Notes under the pieces: model-generated
The model's input: the letters and a program-made list of their open reading frames with translations, nothing else
What the model was told of the DNA's origin: nothing
Databases searched by the model: none
Part shown: positions 60,501-64,000 of the stretch, in pieces
Numbering within the stretch: position 1 is the first letter of the stretch
Layout: each line of letters opens with the position of its first letter
Source of the DNA: Gordius sp. MW1
Lineage: Eukaryota > Nematomorpha > Gordioida > Gordea > Gordiidae
Length of the DNA: 64,000 nucleotides
Direction: 5' to 3'
NCBI GenBank assembly: GCA_964036665.1
Contig: OZ038526.1
Location: 12,338,001-12,402,000 of the forward strand
Program-made: the position numbers and the translations under genes

Positions 60501-63384
60501 ATACTTAGCATAAATTACTTAGCAATTTGTATATTTTTACTTAGCAGTTAAATAACACCCAATGTTTTTTTACAGGAACTATATGATTTAAACTGTATTA
60601 CTTGTAACCTTTTATGGTTTGGATAAAAATTTTTTCGATAGGTTAGTCTTTTCGTCCAAGGTTTCTTAGTATTGAAGAGCATAATATGCATTTTTTTAAC
60701 CTGAATTTTTACTTTCAACCTTTATTTTTAGGAAAAATAAAATTAGTTAGGTGGAAGGCCTTGTGAGAGATGGCAACTGGATAAAAAAACGTTTAAAATC
60801 TAAACATTTGCGTAATCATCCAGACTTCATTGGGTGATACTTTTTATACCTGTGTATCGTTTAAAAAACAATTTTCAGTAGTGTTGTTAAAACGCTCAAT
60901 ATCGTTGCGCTTGCATTGTCTTGGTGAGTGGGTATATATCTCGTACCTAGTGATGTTGCTCACTGTGAGCTCTGCCCCCTCACAAGCACTGTGTATCCTA
61001 CACTACTCATGAGTAGGATACAGTATCAGATGAAAATGCTCGAGAGGCGAAGGGGTAGTAGCAAAAAAAAAGTAACTCATGTATAGAGCTGTGTGCCTGA
61101 GCAGCAGTAAAAGTTTACTAACCGATTTAATATGAGCAAATGCTATGAGCAAGCAGTTTATCTAAACTGCTCATAGCATCTCATCTATTATAATAATTAA
61201 CGCGTGCCATGCAATAAAGCAACTTTGTTCACATTATATTCTTTTGTTCAACAATAATCTTGAATAGGCGTAATTAGGATTTCCTCAAAGGGGGGGGGGG
61301 GGGTTAAAAAAATTTTACGATCAAATTTTTTTGTAACTATTTTTTTGGGATCAATGTTTTGTTTCCTAAAAGTTTGAAATGACATTCGCGTAAAAATAAT
61401 ATAATACTAAAAGTAAAATTCCAACAAATATTTTTTTTAAATAGACAATGTAAAAATTATATAAATTAAACATCATGGGAGGGGTTCTAACCGGAAAACC
61501 ACACCCTCCCTACACCAATGGCTATTTGTTATGAATTTATATTTTTTCAGACGAATTTTTTTTTGCAATTTTCTTTATATATGGCTAAAATATGCTTAAT
61601 TATATTAAAATTTATTTTTTTACATGCCAAAAATTTTATTAAGATTTATTTAATTATAAATTTTCTGTCTCACCCAGGTGGTAATAATTTTTTTGACCAT
61701 TTTAATATAGTTTATCGTTTTTAAGACAGGTGTCAATGTTACAATTTTATTAAAGGTGAGAACTAATTTTTTTTCGATTTTTATTATATTCATCTTAAAT
61801 GATTTTTAAAAATTTTTTTTTAAAATGGCGAAATTATATTTTATTGTAATAGTATTTTTTTGACATTCTTAATATGACTTAAGGTTTCTAAATTTATATT
61901 TAATAATATTTTTAGTCCAGATCACAATGCAAAGTTTTATAAAAAGTGGGGAATTTCGCTTTATAGAATATTCTTTATATATGGCTAAAATATGCTTAAT
62001 GATATTAAAATTTATTTTTTATACATGCTCTGTTTTTAGTTCAAACTAAATTATTGGCACCAAATCAGCATTATTATTTTATTAAATTTCATAATTAACA
62101 CATTTGCTGAGCAGATTAATTGCGATATGTCACATAATTAATTAACACTTTCGTTGAGCAAAAGGGATGAGCAACTTGCTATCACCAATTGCTCTTACAA
62201 AACTACTTCTTTTATTTAAAGCTGTTAACAAGCTAATATTCCTACTGTGAGCTTGTATTTGCTGTTTCAACTTAACCTCTTAAGCAGTTTTCTCCCCCTT
62301 GATGACAGAGCTTATGCGTCCAAGCACATATGGTAGCTCTTATGCTCCGTCCAAGTTGGAGCATAATAGCAACTTCGTACCATTCTCATCCTAACGTGCA
62401 CTTGCTGCCTAATAACCCGGTTGAAGCACTGGCTAATTAAATCAGCTTATGGTTGCTGGTTGAGTGAGATGTAAACTAATTAGCATCAAGCAGAGTTGTT
62501 TGAAACTAAACATGGTTTTAAGAAAATTGCATCATCATAGCCTACCATTGATTTAGGGATATTTTGTTACATGCTAAAATATTTTGAATTTGAAATAAAT
62601 AGATTAAGGTTTTATAAAATAAAAAGATAAGAATTTCTTTTGTAGTTTAACCTTAATGACAAATGTCGTTTATGTAGCTAAATAAATACTTTTAACGAAA
62701 ATTAGTGGGTCAAAGTGTCATAAAGTTGTTACAATTTGAAATTAAAATTTGTCACCTTATTTTGGTAACAAATGTCATAATTGTCGTTTATGGAGCTAAC
62801 AAATACTTTTAACGAAAATTGGTGGGTCAAGGTGTCGTAAAGTACTTACCAATATAAAATTTTAATTTGTCAAATTTCTTGGTGACTATCTTCAAATTTA
62901 ACATAAATTAAAATAAAAGTTGACAGAATTATTAACCAAACTATAATATAAATTTGTCACTGTGACTACTCTGCTCAAGAGTTAATTGGTAAATTTAATT
63001 ATTTCAATTGCTGTATATGGATATATTTCGTTGTTTATATTAGATATAAAAATGGCAAAGGAAACTAAACCTACATTAGTATTACATCAAGCTGATATAA
63101 ATCAACCGTCAACTAATGAAGGCCAATCTCAAAAGAAGGCTCTCAATGATGCCGAGATAGAGCTATCAAAATTTATACCAAAAAATTTGAAGAACAATAT
63201 AAGAATTTTATCGTTCAATCACACACTTGTAAAATTTGATGACCCTGAAAGCAAAGAAGATGCTCAAGTTTATGACCAGGAGGAGTCATCGATGCTTCTT
63301 CATACATATCCAATTCCTGCTGATGATCTTGTCACATCGAAATGGTCTGCTACAACCACTCATTATTCTGATTTGCTTTTCTAA
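45600..63384 (+). CDS. Three-exon gene, 749 aa; RVxF/YEYPSE motif, possible PP1-targeting protein
   Basis: Exons 45600-47192 (531 codons; donor TCT/GTAAGT), 54892-55207 (acceptor TTCAAAG; donor ACAG/GTTTGA) and 63044-63384 (acceptor TATATTAG). Junctions are phase 0 and phase 1 and agree, giving 2250 nt. The ATG (ATCATGG) follows an in-frame TAG; AATAAA lies 23 bases after the stop. The product is Asn/Ser/Lys-rich and mostly disordered-looking. Exon 1 has three related motifs: VQNLKNKF (35), IQSKF (about 116) and VQQIKNMF (about 168). Exon 2 opens with HRIKF (RVxF-like, 533-536), then YEYPSEQSLLEQE. An RVxF motif followed by a YEYPSE-like acidic segment is, as I recall, characteristic of phostensin/taperin-type PP1-targeting proteins; this is an inference. 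Further small exons in the large introns cannot be excluded. No signal peptide or membrane span. Confidence 0.68.
47193..50580. other. Intron 1 (left part) of the three-exon gene
   Basis: AT-rich. GGCTCGGC/GACCCGAACCC words at 47800-47900 and GGGCCGGTTGGGTCGAG at about 48625 look like hAT-type sub-terminal repeats, but no paired termini were found. A G run lies at 50326-50336. No coding segment was recognised. Confidence 0.45.
50590..50648 (-). mobile_element. RTE LINE 3' tail, part distal to the MITE
   Basis: On the minus strand GGGGACCAAATATTTGATAA, followed by ATGATGATGAC-type repeats, matches the tail of the RTE copy at 31270-31300 (TTGGACCAAATACTCGATAA). It is separated from the rest of this copy by the MITE insertion. 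Confidence 0.65.
50649..50956. mobile_element. Mutator-type MITE (308 bp), 68-bp inverted repeats, perfect 9-bp TSD
   Basis: Left arm 50651-50718 and right arm 50885-50954 are inverse copies (CCAATGTTACACGATCCAAA and onward) with one mismatch in 68. Identical 9-bp direct repeats GTCGTGGGG lie at 50640-50648 and 50957-50965. Long inverted repeats and a 9-bp duplication are diagnostic of Mutator-like elements. The centre has its own 14-bp perfect stem (CGATTTGTGTTTTT and its inverse). The near-identical arms suggest a recent insertion. No transposase. Confidence 0.93.
50957..51290 (-). mobile_element. RTE LINE 3' coding end (reverse-transcriptase C-terminus)
   Basis: The minus strand gives MAKMGIQPVA, then RLRWYG-like and NRKVVDMGV segments, then INQDMGHLPDQ, over several frames. 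The RTE copy at 31020-31270 has [18 protein letters not shown] and INQDMALTQ in the same order. It is 5'-truncated and decayed, with a 9-base G run (51091-51099) inside. Confidence 0.75.
51300..53052. other. Intron 1 (middle part), no gene recognised
   Basis: AT-rich intronic DNA without recognisable coding or transposon termini. Confidence 0.4.
53061..53217. mobile_element. G-tract MITE (GCGTAGCCAGG family), copy c, 157 bp
   Basis: The left end CATGGGCGTAGCCAGG, then nine G, mirrors the right end (12 G, then CCCCTGGCTCTCCCATG). Direct flanks TTGGAACT (53053-53060) and CTGGAACT (53218-53225) agree at 7 of 8 bases, pointing to hAT. Non-coding. Confidence 0.75.
53226..54891. other. Intron 1 (right part), no gene recognised
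   Basis: AT-rich with a 13-base C run near 53374-53386. Ends in the acceptor ATTTCAAAG of exon 2. Confidence 0.4.
55208..57146. other. Intron 2 (left part)
   Basis: Mostly AT-rich. An ORF of about 76 codons (56036-56266) shows no recognised domain or matched splice borders. GGGTGGGTGGGTGG simple repeat at about 56585. Confidence 0.4.
57147..58437. mobile_element. hAT-like non-autonomous element (1.29 kb)
   Basis: The termini TAGAGCCCTGTAAA and the inverse of TAGAGCCCTGCAAA face each other. Sub-terminal repeats are GGCCCGAGCCCGA on the left and GGGTCGGGTTCGGGTT on the right. TAGAGCCCTG-type ends with CCCGA arrays fit hAT. No exact 8-bp duplication, so it is probably old. No transposase seen. 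Confidence 0.65.
58438..59048. other. No gene recognised
   Basis: AT-rich intronic stretch between the hAT-like element and the inverted-array element. Confidence 0.4.
59062..60560. mobile_element. Unclassified element with inverted arrays of a ~20-bp repeat
   Basis: The left arm (59072-59455) has about 19 copies of a ~20-bp unit with core TTGCTAAGTATTTAAAT. The right arm (about 60235-60548) has about 11 copies in the opposite orientation (AAAATACTTAGCA). Nearly the same 13-14 bp (AATGTTTTTTACA, one extra T on the right) lie at 59049-59061 and 60561-60574, as in a target-site duplication. An ORF lies in the centre. I know no family with this layout; fold-back elements are the nearest analogue. 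Confidence 0.6.
59564..59899 (+). CDS. ORF inside the inverted-array element, hypothetical (111 aa)
   Basis: The ATG at 59564 has an in-frame stop about 40 bases upstream, and TGA closes the frame. The product has a basic Lys-rich tail (GKKEDKEDLPKLKKL) and a central WASYEDFKKQNFKAWSITFL stretch followed by alternating hydrophobic residues. No known domain. It sits exactly between the two inverted repeat arms, so it could be a captured host fragment or an element-encoded protein. The frame may also be chance. It lies in intron 2 of the three-exon gene, same strand, and could be a skipped or alternative exon. Confidence 0.3.
   Translation: MYNNKNKKAYVVLAKISQSINQDTTISRIDGWASYEDFKKQNFKAWSITFLEEGHVAKGLMQLALISQKLHLQAYKRISLNTKICKPPMEAKNVTIGKKEDKEDLPKLKKL
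60575..61262. other. No gene; two small hairpins
   Basis: A perfect 10-bp stem TGTATCCTAC/GTAGGATACA lies at about 60992-61022. A longer imperfect hairpin GCTATGAGCAAGCAGTTTA/TAAACTGCTCATAGC lies at about 61142-61178. Function unknown. Confidence 0.55.
61263..61517. mobile_element. G-tract MITE (GCGTAGCCAGG family), copy d
   Basis: The left end AATAGGCGTAATTAGGATTT is followed by 14 G (61290-61303). The right end GGGAGGGG...CCACACCCTCCCTACACC is its rough inverse. Diverged relative of copy c, without a confirmed duplication. Confidence 0.55.
61566..62032. repeat. Pair of ~58-bp direct repeats, 400 bp apart
   Basis: CTTTATATATGGCTAAAATA, then TGCTTAAT, TATATTAAAATTTATTTTT and TACATGC, occurs at about 61572-61628 and again at 61971-62028 with few differences. 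Non-coding; perhaps the ends of a small element or a segmental duplication. Confidence 0.7.
62033..62640. other. No gene recognised
   Basis: Contains a 9-bp perfect stem (TTATGCTCC/GGAGCATAA) near 62340-62366 and repeated GCTTATG/GAGCAA words. No coding segment. Confidence 0.4.
62648..62885. repeat. Two-copy direct repeat, ~115-bp unit, before exon 3
   Basis: Both copies share ACAAATGTC, TTGTCGTTTATG, AGCTAA, AAATACTTTTAACGAAAATT, GGTGGGTCAA and GTGTC-TAAAGT in order. Diverged tandem duplication in intron 2, about 160 bases upstream of the exon 3 acceptor. Confidence 0.75.
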
Positions 63385-63406
63385 TCCTTATCCATTTGCA
63401 TTTACG

Positions 63407-63412
63407 AATAAA
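63407..63412 (+). terminator. Poly(A) signal of the three-exon gene
   Basis: AATAAA 23 bases after the stop codon. A second AATAAA begins at about 63441. Confidence 0.6.
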
Positions 63413-63591
63413 TTTTTTTAGCTTATTTATTTTGTATAACAAATAAATTATGAAAACTATTTGGTGTCTTAAAATATACGTTATGTGTAATTTGAAGATG
63501 GCATTAGTATTTTGCTAACCAGATTTTATTGGTTCTGACAACATTTCACCCTTTAGCTTGCAAAACGCTTTTATTAAAAGCAATTACTAGT

Positions 63592-63735
63592 GTTGCGATC
63601 TCGTCTCGTCTCGGTCTCGAAGGCAAAATCTCGTCTCGTCTCGGGTGCGATTATTAAAATCTCGAACTCGTCTCGGCCTAGAAAAATCTCGATCTCGTCT
63701 CGACGAGAATTCTCGTCTCGTCTCGACTTTTAAAA
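63592..63735. mobile_element. hAT-like terminus with TCTCGTCTCG sub-terminal repeats
   Basis: Starts at a hAT-like tip TAGTGTTGCGATCTCG and continues with about a dozen CTCGTCTCG/CTCGTCTCGAC words. The other end lies beyond the window or is lost. It shares words with the block at 45111-45300. The apparent ORF across it is a product of the repeats. Confidence 0.55.
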
Positions 63736-64000
63736 ATAATTATATCAAATATTTTTTTCTGACTCTCATAAATTATTATATAAGATATAATTGTACCAAA
63801 TATTTATCTCAAACCCCAAAACACAAGCTAGATGGGTATCTTAAGGTAGGAAGCATTATTAGAGGTGTTATATACTACTTGCCTCGAAGGTATAAAGTTG
63901 CTAAACAATAACTTTTATTTCCTGGCTAAGGCTCAATAAAAGGATAAAGTTAAATAATATAATATTTTAACATAATACATTTATTGAGATCTTATTTAAT
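63736..64000. other. No gene recognised
   Basis: AT-rich end of the window, probably the interior of the hAT-like element starting at 63592. Confidence 0.35.

Noticed and set aside
63645-63911. An 88-codon ORF rich in SRLG/SRT
   Set aside because: Its first half is the translation of the CTCGTCTCG repeat and the rest is AT-rich filler.

Overview
This is a window of animal nuclear DNA: AT-rich, intron-bearing and loaded with mobile elements. No bacterial gene layout, CRISPR array or rRNA was seen. The class IA PI3-kinase adaptor gene codes only for two SH2 domains and the coiled coil between them, as in insect p60. With BEL/Pao, RTE and hAT elements this points to an invertebrate, perhaps an arthropod, but species cannot be read from the sequence.

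Layout. 1-17713: a head-to-tail array of BEL/Pao LTR-retrotransposon units that share LTRs (five LTRs, four internal regions between them, and the tail of a fifth at the left edge). The array ends inside a minus-strand RTE-type LINE endonuclease remnant (17714-17990). 17991-26135: a repeat mosaic with a hAT MITE bearing a perfect 8-bp target-site duplication, very long G tracts, a composite tandem array with paired CCAAT/ATTGG motifs and tRNA-like modules, and a second RTE endonuclease remnant.

27818-37286 (minus): a complete seven-exon gene for a PI3-kinase p60/p55-type regulatory subunit, 577 residues, with all splice phases agreeing. Its introns hold a degraded antisense RTE LINE, a hAT-like MITE and a fold-back repeat. 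37895-40049: an element with 45-bp inverted repeats and a 10-bp direct repeat at its borders (Mutator-like) that encloses exon-like, GT-AG-bounded gene fragments. 40250-41119 (minus): the C-terminal part of another LINE-type polyprotein. 44040-45000: a GC-richer, coding-like remnant that I could not assign.

45600-63384 (plus): a three-exon gene predicted to encode 749 residues. The start follows an in-frame stop, junction phases agree and a poly(A) signal follows the stop. It is unrecognised except for an RVxF-like protein-phosphatase-1 docking motif followed by an acidic YEYPSE segment, suggesting a phostensin/taperin-like PP1-targeting protein. Its large introns hold a 308-bp Mutator-type MITE with 68-bp inverted repeats (67/68 identical) and a perfect 9-bp duplication, inserted in an RTE 3' end; the other RTE copy in the window shows the empty site. 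They also hold G-tract MITEs, a hAT-like element and an unusual element with inverted arrays of a ~20-bp repeat around a small ORF.

The two host genes have no evident functional link. Most of the remaining DNA is transposon-derived or AT-rich with no recognisable content.
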